Of a DNA stretch of 64,000 bases, positions 22,271-34,620 are shown piece by piece. The DNA comes from Myrica gale (lineage: Eukaryota; Streptophyta; Magnoliopsida; Fagales; Myricaceae), in the NCBI GenBank assembly GCA_963930655.1, contig OZ005603.1, positions 13,663,001-13,727,000 of the forward strand, read 5' to 3'. The stretch's first letter is position 1. Each line of letters starts with the position of its first letter. The position numbers and the translations under genes were made by a program. The notes beneath the pieces were generated by a model that saw nothing but the letters and a program-made list of their open reading frames with translations, searched no databases and was not told the DNA's origin.

Positions 22271-23911
22271 AGCAGAGACAACAAATAGGAAGGAAATGGC
22301 CCCCCCGAATAGGAACTTTGCCACAATACCTCTCTTGTAGTTCTGTTTCGGTGACAATTCTTGGCGTTGCGAGTCTCGTCTTGTTTGTCTCTCAACCACC
22401 CACTGTGCAACCTCAGTGTGCAAGTTGTTAAGTGAAAGAAGTGTGCAATGAAAATTAGTCATGCATTTTTTTCAATGTCCCACATAAGGAGCTATCAACC
22501 TTTCTCTCGCCGCTCCCTCTCGTCCCAGAAAAATAGACTGGTAAATCAAGCAGATGGAATCACGAACAGCGTACCGAAAATAGGGCATGCAGTAAAAGAA
22601 CACATTCTTCATGAATGAATGAGGGATATAGTGAAGGAATAGGAGCACATATACCTCAGCAATCCAAACACTTCCCTTGTTTGGAAGGCAGATTCAGACT
22701 AGACTTGGATCCGGTCCTAGTCTGGGTCTTTTAAGCTCAGTCTGAAACTCAAGACCCGTTTGACATGAGTTGAATTCAAGTGGGTCTGTGAACAAGGTCT
22801 CTGACACGCGTCACCACTGGCGGAGCTACTAAGCTGAACAGCGTGGCCCTGCATCTGCACGCTGTTGTCTTCCCTGACATTTTGGACCCCACTTCTAATA
22901 TTCTCCCTGCAATGTGACAAACTTGCCCTAATTTCAAGTGGAAATGCACTTTTTTGTTCGTCTCAAAATGTACCGATTTTTTGTAAGATTGCAACAATAA
23001 AACAAAATGCTACCCAATACACATTCCTGTTTTGAGAATCCTACACACTTGCTCTTTACTCGTAAAAGAAGACAACCCATAAAAACAAAGTGGGCAAAAA
23101 TCCCCTCATTCATCTGAAGATAAAAACAACTCCCGACTTCTCCATCTCATAAACCCAAGAAAACTCTCATTCAACTGTATGGCCTCATGAAAAACAACAA
23201 AACTACCTTTCACCAACGCCCGTAGAAATTCCAACTTCTTTATTTAACTCGAAAACCCAAATGCACAACTTCAAAACCAAGTATTAGAGGCAATTTTCCA
23301 CAGCTAATTCACAAACCCCTTTCTGTTCTCTGTTTCCCCATCAAAAAACCATGAAGATAATAGAATATTCACCGGAATTTCTTCCCCCAAAACTCTTCGT
23401 AAATATCAGACTACGTATATATCAGATTACGCTTTTCCAAACAAGGACATGAATCAATATAAGAGATTGGAAAGCTCGTGAACGATGAAAAAGCACATTC
23501 AAGAAAAGGATAGCGAGTGCACGAATAATGAGAAAAAATGGAAACCTAGATGAGAAATGTGATGAATAACGAAAGCAAGGTTCTTGATGACACTCACATA
23601 AAGAAAGAAAAAGGTCTGGTCCAGTTGTTGTTTGTTGACTAAGGAAATTTCTTTACATATGGGTTGGTACCGGAAGAAGCCTCTCTGCCTCTTTTCCCAA
23701 GTCGTCGTATTGGGGAAGGAAGGTGGGTAGCAAGCAAAGGCCAATTTCGTCATTTTTACTTCTGAGAATCGAGAAAATAACAAAGCAAACCTGACGATGT
23801 GTAAGACAAACATTAATCGAAGTCAGATTTGGCAAGTAACATGATATGAGACCTTCCCAAACACAGTTTTTGTAATCGGATCCCAAATCAGGTTTTAGAA
23901 CCTGAAACCTA
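22271..23911. other. Remorin 3' flank and intergenic DNA
   Basis: The first few hundred bases presumably hold the remorin 3' UTR. Beyond that only short, unrecognised frames occur (for example 23,499-23,886 minus). No repeat is defined. Confidence 0.35.
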
Positions 23912-24219
23912 GGGTATGTTCGTTTTCACCATATTTTCAGGATTCTAAGTATATTCACAATTCTATCACCGAACATATTCAGAATTCAATCACAAAAACC
24001 AATACATTTTACACAATCTCCAACAACTTTTTAATTTTTTATTCAACATAAATTTTCTCTCTCTATACTTTTTCACATAACTCCAATACTTTTTTATTAA
24101 ACAATTACATCAAATCATTTCTCTCTCCACTTTACACAAACACCAATAAAACACTATTCAACATAAAAATTCACAACTTCTCTAAAATCCTACATTTTTT
24201 CTCAAAACGAACATCACCC
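23912..24219 (+). mobile_element. MITE, family 'GGGTATGTTCGTTTT', copy 2
   Basis: 308 bp, nearly identical to 7,552-7,859 in sequence, length and orientation. It starts GGGTATGTTCGTTTTCACC and ends AACATCACCC. Confidence 0.7.
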
Positions 24220-24287
24220 CAATATCAAACAGGTTTTCCAAACAAGGTCGTACTAGTCTGATTTAATGAAAAAAGAGAGCAAAACGG

Positions 24288-24360
24288 GGTACTGGTGGCT
24301 TGGAAAAATGGTTATAGAGATATAATCGTGGAGGGAGATTCTGAAGTGGTGGTAAATATT
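24288..24360 (+). pseudogene. RNase H-like scrap (LINE or host-type RVT_3)
   Basis: It translates as VLVAWKNGYRDIIVEGDSEV followed by VVNI, matching the conserved A...G....I.VEGDS..VV stretch of the plant RNase H-like (RVT_3) domain found at the end of LINE polyproteins and in host relatives. Only about 25 residues remain and it runs straight into the copia LTR region. Confidence 0.5.
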
Positions 24361-24527
24361 GGGTGTGTAGCCCATTGAAACAAGCCCATTCGTGGGGCCC
24401 TTAAGATAAGTTAAATAAAGCTTGACAACATAAAGAAGTGATGGTAAACGTTATGGGTGTCCAGCCCATTGAACCAAGCTCATTCATGGGGGTCCTAAGA
24501 TAAGTAAAATAAAGTAGGGCAACATAG
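24344..24527 (+). repeat. Tandem duplication, period 92, in the LTR region
   Basis: The block 'aagtggtggtaaatatt...' (24,344-24,435) is repeated as 'aagtgatggtaaacgtt...' (24,436-24,527), sharing 'agcccattga' and 'aaataaag' phrases. It is moderately diverged, so this is older than the other duplications in the window. Confidence 0.7.
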
Positions 24528-25432
24528 AGTCGCCGCACATAATACAACTTGGGAAAGAAAAAAAAAAGTTGCCGCAAAAAAAGCAAAAATAAAAAGAGAA
24601 GTTTTTAGAAGTTTTCTTTCGATCTTTAGGTCTGGTTTTTACATAGGAGAAAATTGAGGTTGTCTCTGAGAAGATTATATGGGTGCTTCATCAAATGAGT
24701 TGTGATATTCAGATTGAGGATCCCTTAGTGTGGGTTTCATAAGATTCTAAGATTTGTGGTGAGATTGTATTTTATTTCTCAGGGAGTTGATCTAGTTGAT
24801 TTCAAAGTTGTTCGAACTCAAATTTTGAGCATAAACTTGAGTGTTGTAATCTCTATTTTATTATAATGAATTTTTTCTCGGAGTTGCCCCATGGTTTTTC
24901 CCTTCACACTGAAGGGTTTTTCACGAAAATCTGGTTTGTTTTCTTGTGTTGCTCTCTTGGTGCTTGATTGATTTTCTCATGGGACGGTAATTTGGTCCAA
25001 CAAAGTGGTATCAGGTTGTGTGGGGTTGGTTGTCTTGTATGGATTAAATGAAGAGTAATTTCAGGCACTAAGATTAAATTCACGACGTCAAATTATTCAA
25101 TTTGGAAGCCGATGATGGAGGACATCCTTTATTGTAAGGATTTGCATGAACCTATTGAGGGTGACAGTGTCAAGCCAAGCAATGAAATTTCCAAGGATTG
25201 GGAGAAGAAAAATCGAAAGGCTATTGGGTATATTAGACAATGGATTGATCTTAGTGTGTTCCATCACGTGTCTTAAAAGACAAATCCCAACAGTCTATGG
25301 AAGAAATTGGAGAGTCTTTATGAGAGGAAGACAACTCAAAATAAAGCTTTTACAATCAAAAAGCTTGTGAATTTGAAGCCGAAAGAAGCAAAGTCTATTC
25401 CCGAGCATTTGAGTGATTTCAAGACTTGACAA
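24360..25432 (+). mobile_element. Copia element 1: LTR, primer-binding site and gag fragment
   Basis: The LTR-like region ends ...TTTGGTCCAACA at about 25,002 and is followed by TGGTATCAGG (25,007-25,016), the initiator-methionine tRNA primer-binding site of many copia elements. From about 25,065 there is a gag frame: SNYSIWKPMMEDILYCKDLH, then KAIGYIRQWIDLSV, LWKKLESLYERKTTQNKAF and PKEAKSIPEHLSDFK. This is the usual copia gag start, with a stop near 25,275. At 25,433 it is broken by the minus-strand copia element 2. Its pol region is not found in the window. Confidence 0.75.
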
Positions 25433-25620
25433 TGAAGAATTTTAGAAAGAGATTTGAATAGAATTGCTTGGGGAGAATTCAACTCTACAGCTTATTTTTT
25501 CTCATTGATAAACCTTTTACTTATACAGAGAGAACGTAGACTTAAAAGTGGAAAGAAATACCTAACTAGGACAATCATAGTAAATAAGGAAAAACTTGCT
25601 CTCCACACAATCTACCAACA
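25433..25620 (-). mobile_element. Copia element 2: 3' LTR
   Basis: On minus it starts TGTTGGTAGATTGTGTGGAG at 25,620, directly after the purine tract CAACTTGAGGGGGAG (25,621-25,635), and ends ...TTCTTCA at 25,433. The length of 188 bp and TG...CA ends fit a short copia LTR. The inner boundary with the gag of element 1 marks the insertion point. Confidence 0.7.
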
Positions 25621-27210
25621 CTCCCCCTCAAGTTGAGACATATATTTTGCATGCCCAGCTTATTTAGTATTGTGTGGAAGTTACAGTTTGTTACACCCTT
25701 AGTCAAAACATTTGCAAGTTGATCTTCACTTTTCACATAAGGCTTGCAAATGATTCCATCATGCAGCTTCTTAATAAAGTGTCTATCAATTTTAATGTGT
25801 TTTGTTCAATCATGTTGGACTGAGTTATGGACAATAGAAATGGTAGCCTTATTGTCACAGAATAATTTGATAGTGTCTTTAGTGTCATATCCCTACTCCA
25901 ACAAAATCTTCAACTAGAGAACAATTGACTGGTTTTTACTTCGCCATGTAACGAGATTGGCTCCCACAAATGTGCAATACCCTGAGGTAGAACATCGATC
26001 TATTACTGAACCTACCCAATAAGCATCTGCATAAAACCTCTATCTTTAAATGATCATGTCGGGTAAAAATCAAGCCCTTGCCAGGTGAAGATTTCAAATA
26101 ACGAAGAATCCTATAAACTGCTTCCATATGTGTCTCACGTGGTGAATGCATAAACTAACTTACCACATTTACTAAATATGCAATGTCTGTTCGGCTGTGT
26201 GACAAGTGGATTAATTTTCCCACTAATCGGTGAAATCTCCCTTTCTCCACCAAAGGACATTCCGCGTCTTCTCCTAACTTGACATTTTGTTATACTGAAT
26301 TGTCAATGGCTTTACATCCTAACTTCTCGGTCTTCTTGAGAAGATCAAGAATATACTTTCTTTGTGATAGAAATATACCATATTAGATCTTGCCACCTCA
26401 ATGTTCAGAAAATATTTCACTTTACCCATGTCTTTTATTTCAAATTCTTGTGCAAGAGAAAGCTTCAATTTCTGTGTCTTTTTGTCTTCATTTCCAGTCA
26501 ACATCATGTCATCAACATACACAATAAGAGCAGTCTTAATAAATAGAGTGTGATCCGCTTGACTTTGTTTGTAACCAAATATCTGAATAGCTTGGAAAAA
26601 TCTCTCAAACCATTCTCCTAGGGATTGTTTCAATCCATATAATGTCTTTTTTAACATTCATACTCTTCCCATTAGAACCAAGTATCTCAATACCAAGAGG
26701 AACTTCCTTGTATGCCTCTTCTTCAAGATAAGTATCATGATTGAATTCAACTTTGTCCCTAGTCCAAACGTCTCATAGTTAATGCCATAGGTTTGTGCGA
26801 AACCTTTTTGCAACAAATCATGCATTATATCTTTCAACATATCTGTTTGCTTTATGTTTAACCGTAAACACCCACATGTATCTTACTACCTTCTTTCCAT
26901 TAGGCAACTCAACCAAATCCGAAGTATTATTCTTATTCAATGCTCTTATCTTTTCATGCATCGCCTTTTTCCATTTTGGATCCCCAAGAGCTTTCTATAA
27001 TGTTTTGAGGTACAAAAACAGAGGACAATTTGGACAGAGAGGTGTGATATGCAGGTGAGAAACACTTATAGGAAATGAGACTAGAAATGAGATGTTAGGT
27101 GCATGACCTAACTCCTTTACATAATGCAATAGGGATATCAGTATCTTAATCCAATAGGAATATCAGTATCATTGAGAGTAGAAGTTAAAATGTTGAGATC
27201 ATGAACATTT
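25621..27210 (-). pseudogene. Copia element 2: truncated pol (RT and RNase H)
   Basis: Reverse transcriptase is clear on minus. From about 27,000 it reads WKKAMHEKIRALNKNN and VRYMWVFTVKHKA, then an AKGFAQTYGINYETF-like part, then MLKKTLYGLKQSLGEWFERF, ALIVYVDDMMLTGNE (the YVDDM catalytic motif) and KDMGKVKYFLNIEVARS, then RNase H-side phrases MHSPRETHMEAVYRILRYLK. There are many stops and frame changes, so it is dead. The 5' part (gag, protease, most of integrase, 5' LTR) is missing; the copy stops at about 27,210, where the tandem array begins. Confidence 0.85.
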
Positions 27211-30200
27211 TCCTCTTTCACACAGTAAGTAAATGATTGAATAACACCTCAGAAGAAGAAGGATCAAGATGTGTGGTGACAGAGGTCATAAGGGAACAAA
27301 GAATTTGCGCTTTACACTAACAATATATGGAAGAGATGTAATGGTGGTTTGTGGTAGGCAGGGAAGAGGAGGTGGGTGTTGAATTTATCACGGCTTCTTC
27401 TTTATCAATCATATGACAATTAGTTATAAGGCGATGATACCATTACAAACTTTCACAAAATAGCTTTCATTTTTATTGTTCATGCATGCGTACAGAAGGA
27501 ATATATTTACACAGGGGTAACCAGATAATCTTATTCTTGATTTTACAGTATATATGACGCGTATTGAATAATCTAGTTAAACTACACTGTTCTAAAACGT
27601 TTTATAGATCTAATGAGGCATGTTGTTCAGTGATGAGACAACTAAGGTTGTTGCTAAAGCAGGGCCTGAAGACTTGTTGCTATTAAAGGAACTGTTTCGT
27701 AGTGATAAAAAAGACTCATAGGATTTAAATACATTGGGGTGTTGAATATAGTGTCTGAAGCGAATTTTACCTTCTTTGACAAAACAATGCAGTCCAAGCC
27801 CATGCATTTTCACATAGGTAAACTTAGAACAAACTTTAGCAAAATGACTTTCATTTTCATTGTTCATGCAATGATACAAAATGAATATATTTATAAAGTA
27901 TTGGGATGATAACATCCCGAGAATCTTGTTCCTGGTTTTACGGTATTAGTAACACGTATTGAATAATCTTACTACACTTAGCTATTCTAAAACTTTTGAC
28001 TGAATCAATGAGTTGTGTTGATTCAGCGATGAGGCAGATGAGATAAATGCAATGCAAAAGATGACGAAGCGTTAACAATCTAGGCCTGAAGAAGTGTTGT
28101 CGTGGAAGGAAATGTCCCATAGTGACATAAAAGACTCCCATGAGATTTATATACGTAGGGGCGATGAACATAGAGTGCCTGGAGCGAATTTTTCATTGTT
28201 TTAGCAAACATTGCAGTCCAACTTCATGAATTTTCACAGAGGTAATAAATATTATATTAGATGATCAGGGTGGGTGGAGTTTGCTATTCTTGTCATAAAA
28301 CTGCAAAAATGAGATATCGTTCGAATTTTTGAGTTGAAGTGTCATAATTTAGTTGGTGAGAGGCTTCATGATGGAGGCATACTTTAAGTTTTAGGCTTCC
28401 AATGTCGACTAAATAAAAGAAGAGCCTTCTGCTTTTTGCATTAATTAAGTGTCTTAACTAGTTTGATATTTATTTTAAATTGTATCGATTACGCTTCTTA
28501 TTTTCTTGTTATTGATGGTATTCTGAGTCATTTGGAGTGAATTTTTTTTACCTAATAACCAACTTGTACATTTTAGTTCATATTAAAGTTGTGAGGCTTA
28601 ATAGACAAATATAGTGTTTGGGAACTAAAATTTTAGGGTTTTGTGAAAAAGTGAGGAGAAATAATGAAAAAGTGAGGAGAAATAATGAAAAAGTAAGTAG
28701 AGTTGGTGAAAAAGGTAAAAAAAAAGTTAAAGAAAAAGTAAATAGAGAATTTTTTTTTAATGATGATAAAATTTTGGGGTAAAATTATAGTTTGACAACC
28801 ATCATAAAATAAAACGATGGATACTTCAACTGGTTAAGTAAAAGATCACGATCTTAATGAATCGACTATGAAGAATGGTTGTTAGCTACATCAGCGCTCA
28901 AATTCTGTCATCGTTATTACCTTGGCTTTGATTATCAACTTCTGGAACATTTAAGTTTTTATATTCGGTCAACCTGATCCTTAGGACCAACACTATTATT
29001 TTTTAGAAAGGCTAAAACAACAGATGACTGAGCGTTAACAATCAAGGTCTAAGGACTTGTTGTTATGGAAGGAACTGTCTCGTATTATCATAAAAGACTC
29101 CATGAGATTTATATATGGAGGGGCGTTGAACAGAGAGTGTCTAAAGCGACTTTTTCATTATTCGATGAAACAATGTAGTCCAAGCTCATACATTTTCACA
29201 GAGGTAATAAATATTATCTAAGAAGATCGAGGTGGGTGGAGTTTGTTGGCCTTGACAAGAAACTGCGAGAAGGAGATATCATTCAAATTTTCGGGTTGAG
29301 GTATCAAAGTTGAGGAAGTGAGAGGCTTCATGATGAAGGCAAACATTAAGTTTTAGGCTTCCATTGTCGATAAAATAAAATAGGGGTGTTCTGCTTTTAG
29401 CTTTAATTAGATGTCTAAACTAATTTGAACTGTGTATTAATTTGTGTCGATTATGCTTCTGCTGGTTGTCTTGTTTTCCTATTACTCTTGGTATTCTTAG
29501 TCCTTATGACTGAACAGGCTTTGCCTAATCACCAACTTATATAGTTTTGTTCATATTAAAGATGTGAGGCTTATCAGACAAAGAAAACGGTTGATACTTT
29601 CACTAGTTAAGTAATAGATGACGACATTAACAAATTGATTATGAACAATGAATGTTAGCTACATTAGCATTCAAAGCCATTCATCATTATTGTCTTAGCT
29701 TAGATGATCAACTCCTTGCACATTTAAACTTTAATCTTCAATCATCCTGGTTCTTAGGTCTCAAGACAATACTATTCTTCAAAATTCTCTTAAAACAAGC
29801 AAAATTTGTTAATATGTCTTATTCATATGGAAAAATTACTCTCTTTCACACATTAACTGAATGGCCGAACAACTCCTCAGAAGAAGAAGGATCAAGCCGC
29901 ATGGTGACAAAGGTCACAAAATAGCAAATAATTTACATGAGTGAGCTTTATGGTAACAAGATGTGGGAGAGATGTAATGGTATCAATGGTGGTTGTAAAG
30001 CGTGGGGAAGAGTTGGTAGGTGTTGGATTACTTACGGCTTTTTTCTCCAGCTGCCATATGACAAGTAGTTAGTACACTCTAATACCATAACAAACATAAA
30101 ATAAAGTTTCACAAAATGGCTTTCATTTTCTCCATGCTTACAAAAGGATTATATTTATACAGTGTTGAGATGCTAACAACCAGATAATCTTATTTATGGA

Positions 30201-31210
30201 TTTACAGTATGAATCACATATAGAATAATTTTTGGGATAAATACACTTTGCATCCTCTAGCTTTAGGGGTCTTGACACTTTGCACCCCGATCTATTATTT
30301 TTGTCACATTACACCCATCAACTATTGATTTCAAACACTTTTCACCATCTGTTAAAAATTTTTGTCAATTTGAACTGAAATTTATTTTTTGTTTCGAAAA
30401 ATTACAATTTTGCCCTTAAAAAATGGTCACTGCCAAAAAAAATATTGGGACAAAATTGTCATCTCGCACGTCAAAAAATCATTTTCCTTCTACATTAACC
30501 GAAAATTTTAAGGGAGGGTGCAAAGTGTCTAAAATCAATAGTTAGTGGGTGCAATGTAACAAAAAAATTGTTGTGCAAAGTGTATTTAACCTATAATTTT
30601 GTTACACTACACTATTCTAGAACTTTTGACAGGTCGAATGAGGTGTATTAGTTTGACAATAAGGCAGATGAGGTGGATGCCACATCACCTGTTGTTGTGG
30701 AAGGAACTGTTCCGTAGTGACATCAAAGACTCAAGAGATTTATATACGGAGTGGTGATATACATAGTGCCTTAAGTGAATTTTTAATTCTCTGACCAAAG
30801 AATGCAGTCCAAGCCCATGAATTTTCACAGAGGTAATAAATATTATATCAGAGGATCAGAGTGGGTAGAGTTTGCTAGCCTTGACATGAAATTGCAAAAA
30901 TGAGATATCGTTCGAATTTTCAGGTTGAGGTGCCAAAGTTGTGAGTAGGTGAGAGGCTTCATGATGAAGGCATACTTGAAGTTTTAGGCTTCCAATGTCG
31001 ACTAAATAAAATAGGGGTATTATGCTTTTAGCTTTAATTACGTGTTTGAACTAGTTTGATCTGTGTATTGGTTTATGTCGATTATGCTTTTGTTGGTTGT
31101 CTTGTTTTCATGTTATTGATGATATTTTGAGTCCTTTGGACTGAATAGGCCTTGCCTAATCACTAGCTTGTATATTTTAGTTCATATTAAAGCTGTGAGG
31201 TTTAACATGA
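27210..31210. repeat. Degenerate tandem array of a non-coding unit, about four copies
   Basis: Landmarks recur in the same order: 'cctcagaagaagaaggatcaag' (27,245; 29,876), 'ttcacaaaatggctttcattt' (27,455; 27,837; 30,110), 'gagatttatatacg' (about 27,720; 28,145; 29,106; 30,737), 'caatgcagtccaagcccatg' (27,785; 28,212; 29,170; 30,803), 'tttaggcttccaatgtcgac' (28,392; 29,352; 30,980) and 'gttcatattaaagatgtgagg' (28,578; 29,548; 31,180). Copy 1 is truncated, copies 2-4 are longer and differ by indels. A MULE MITE sits in copy 4, and MITE-like sequence lies at 28,620-28,790. No coding frame, LTR ends or known satellite are recognised; each unit has a TATA-like stretch. Confidence 0.75.
30234..30592. 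mobile_element. MULE-type MITE with 9-bp target duplication
   Basis: The left end GGGATAAATACACTTTGCATC and the reverse complement of the right end (AGGTTAAATACACTTTGCAC) are TIRs of about 110 bases, including 'cacattacacccatcaactattga' opposite the 'acccactaactattga' type. The flanks ATAATTTTT (30,225-30,233) and ATAATTTTG (30,593-30,601) form a 9-bp target duplication with one mismatch. It interrupts a unit of the tandem array, whose empty site is visible in the other units (for example near 27,570). Confidence 0.85.
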
Positions 31211-31374
31211 CATGTGATGAACTTGGTACTTTGGATCCCTAAATGTCGTTGACCCCATTGTTCAGAAGGTGCAAAATGGAAATTTCTAAGAAGAAAAAAA
31301 AAAGGTTTTTGACTTTGTATCACTCCGTTTCACAATATAATGATTAACACCCGCATATGAGAAATGGTTCTGCT

Positions 31375-31743
31375 GGGCTCCCATCTCATAATGTCTCATC
31401 TTGAGATTGAAGGAGGTCGAATTCCATGCCAGCCTACAGAATGTGCGAAGGTGGGGGGAGAACAACTGGGTTGTTCCCTTCTGCTTGGAACTTCAGCCAG
31501 GGACCCGACTCTTTTTTTTTTCGTCGAATTGGAACTTCACTTTGAGATGAAGTCCCTTGGGCTCCCATCTCATAATGTCTCATCTTGAGATTGAAGGAGG
31601 TCGAATTCCATGCCAGCCTACAGAATGTGCGAAGGTGGGGGGAGAACAACTGGGTTGTTCCCTTCTGCTTGGAACTTCAGCCAGGGACCCGACTCTTTTT
31701 TTTTTTCGTCGAATTGGAACTTCACTTTGAGAATGAAGTCCCT
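31375..31743 (+). repeat. Near-perfect tandem duplication, period 184
   Basis: Unit 1 (31,375-31,558) and unit 2 (31,559-31,743) both start GGGCTCCCATCTCATAATGT. They differ only by about one extra T in a T-run and a one- or two-base change near 'gagatgaag'/'gagaatgaag'. The duplication is recent. No gene is recognised; open frames through both units are a result of the duplication. Confidence 0.9.
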
Positions 31744-34560
31744 TTTTATATTATAGAAAGTCGTTTCTAAGATCCTAACCAGCATACTCCGATCTTTGCT
31801 TCATAAGATATTCTCTGAAAGCATCAACATTCACTCAATGAAGTAGTAGGAAGCAAATGAATCTGTAATGACAATTGAGGTTGCTATGAAAATTAAGCAA
31901 AAAGCTTGTATATTAGAACTCCAACTTTGTTGTCCTAGAAATCTTTGAATTCTGGCAATTGGGTCCCACTAGATCTGCTAGTAAGAAACTCATATTTCCT
32001 CCACTTTTAGCAATATTCATTTGTTACAGAAGACGACACCATATTTGGAGACAAATTGGGATGCATCGGCGCCCATAGCCTTACACCAAGCACTAAAGAA
32101 TCGCTGAATTCGGCCTGCTCTGATCAAATGGGCCCAGCCTGCCAAAAGCAGCAAGGCCGAAGCTTTTATGGTCTCTCCAGCCCAGCTCAGCTCTGGGTTT
32201 TCCAGGTCACTATTTTTTTCACTTAACTAAAGCACCACGGAAAACAATTACCTATACTCTTTTTATCTTGCATAATATCCATCCACATGCCCTAGATGTT
32301 ATGCTTGTTACATGATCAACATAATATAATATGTTATGCACATATTTTATACACCCAACCCCCACTTCCCATTTTCCCATTCTTTTTCCTTCTGCGCACT
32401 TCCCGTTTTTCTATTCAGTCACGCAGTTTCCCAGCTCGTGAACATTTTATTAACCCATTTGTGCATGTGGATGTGCACTGCACCGCAATTGGAATTGTTA
32501 TAAAACTTGGCACCCTAATTTGAAACAGGTTTCGTATTCTGTCATCCCAATGCACCCGCCCCATAATCTACACCCCCAAGGAAATGCCTTTAATCATCAC
32601 CATTCTCTAAGCAAGAGAGATTCAGATTGAGCATCAAAACTCATTGGGACTGGTGCGCTTTAATATTCAACCCAAACCCGAATTTTGTTTTCAAAACAAG
32701 TTCAAATTCCACACCCCAATGCTCTCCTAAATCAACGCCGATTTAGCCCTTCCATCTGCCAAAACAACCACATGGTGAAGCGCATCTCGCACATGGTAAC
32801 CGAGAAAGAGCTTTTTCTTTTTGTGTGGCTCTTTTGAACATGCTGCGCTCGATAGAGCATGGAGCAGTCGTCTTGGATATTTTCGAAAGTCACATCCAAA
32901 ACGTAAGTTCAAGAAGACGTCCCCACCACAAATTAAAAAAAAAAAATAATAAAAAAAGGTGGGTTCTGGGGTTGTTGGAATGCCAACCTTGCCTTTGATT
33001 GATACCATTATTGTTGATAGTGCCCTGCCCTACCTTGTCACCATTCCATCCATCAAAAAGCTGTCCTATTGCTTCACAAACCACAGCCCCACAACAAATT
33101 TCACCTTCAAACACAGTGCCCAGTGAGTCCCACATCCAAAAAAGGGAATCGCAACTCAAAAATTTCTCACCTTTTCTCCCCTTATCCTCCAAACTGATTG
33201 AAAATTACCCTCGGGAACAAGACCAGAAATACACGCAATATGCAATGTATATATCCTATGGAGAAGGATGAGCTATAGCAAAGTTTACATGTGCCACAGC
33301 GGTTGCCGACATTGCAACGTGCCCTCAGCGGTTCCCTGATGCTCCAGCTTGAATATGATCCATATCTACCCTTTAGTGAAAAAATAAGGGCCACTTCTTT
33401 TCTCTAAAAGTACTTGTGATTTGAACTTCAATATATGTCTATTGGGTTTATCAAGCAAAGCATATTCAATATCTTTCCCATCTCGAGCTCACATCATCTT
33501 CTGAATCAAGGGTTTCCTCTAATCGAACGGTGGTATTTGTCACTAGTCTCAACTTCTCCAAGTGGTATGATTTGTTCACGTGAGAGGACCACGGCTACTT
33601 CATAAGGGCAACAACCCTTTATCTTAAGTCAAAGAGCCATTCCCGTTTAGATTGACAATTATTGCACGCTTGCTGCATGAACTAAGAACCACGAGAGACG
33701 GTAAAGGGAGGGGGGGGGGGGGGAAAGCAAACATTTTTCCCTCTAAGAACAGGTAAAGGGTTCCTATAGCGTTGATTGGGAGATTCTCAATAATGCCTTC
33801 CCACTAATGGATTCCTTTCGTTTGTCCTTCTAATGTGATTCTCAAAATATTCACTATCCCCTTGCAAAATATCAGGTAGAGAATTAACGATCTGGACTAG
33901 GGCTGGTGGACAATTTACAGGAAAATTATGCACGGAATTTGAACCTTCCAGATAATTACGATACTGGGTCTACAGGTTACATAATAGACAGAGATTAAGA
34001 AAAATTTAGCAGACCTAAATGTACATACAAACAGGTAAGTAGGCAGGCACCCGCAAGAGTATTAGTAAAAATTGGATTAAAAAAGGACGTGGCATATGTT
34101 GGGGCGACACAAAACTAATCATATGCAAAGCAAGGATGGGGCTGCTTAGGTTTGTTTTCTCAAATTTGAGATACTATTAACGCAATGCTCTGCTTCAATA
34201 TAAATGGAAACAAAACAAGAATGACCTTGTTTTCCGCACCTATGGTATAGAGACACATCGCATGACATTGGAGTCCAGGTTTATCTCCACATGTGCAGAG
34301 TTTTATCATCAAAACACAAGAAAAGGTGCTTATAAAAAAAAACAAGGAAATGTCAAAGTGGAATTCAACAACATAAACCTCATGTTATGAACAATTGCAG
34401 CATAATATCAAGTCTACGGAAACAAAATACTTCTCCAGAGCAGTAATCTCCTAATATACATGTATAGCATGTATTTCAAAAGCTTAAAATAATGTGGAAA
34501 TACGTCGTTTACTTACAGTATAGCTTATAAGTAAGAAGCTAGAATTAAGCACCCCTACCC
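31744..34560. other. Intergenic and ARF6 3' flank
   Basis: The last few hundred bases before 34,620 probably contain the ARF6 3' UTR (minus strand). The rest is unassigned; open frames such as 32,727-33,008 and 32,890-33,192 on minus contain Phe-rich, low-complexity sequence and no known domain. A G14 tract lies at 33,710-33,723. Confidence 0.35.
33710..33723 (+). repeat. G14 homopolymer
   Basis: Fourteen consecutive G after 'aaaggga'. Confidence 0.95.
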
Positions 34561-34620
34561 AACCTTATAAGGCTGGAAGAGATGCCAATACTACAGAAGC
34601 AGAGAATGGTTCAGAACTGG

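Noticed and set aside
27210..31210. CRISPR-like or satellite array
   Set aside because: Units are hundreds of bases, irregular and degenerate, in a plant nuclear context; no short regular repeat/spacer pattern.
31364..31770. Two similar open frames suggesting a duplicated small gene
   Set aside because: They only reflect the 184-bp tandem duplication and contain no recognised domain; the frames differ between copies.
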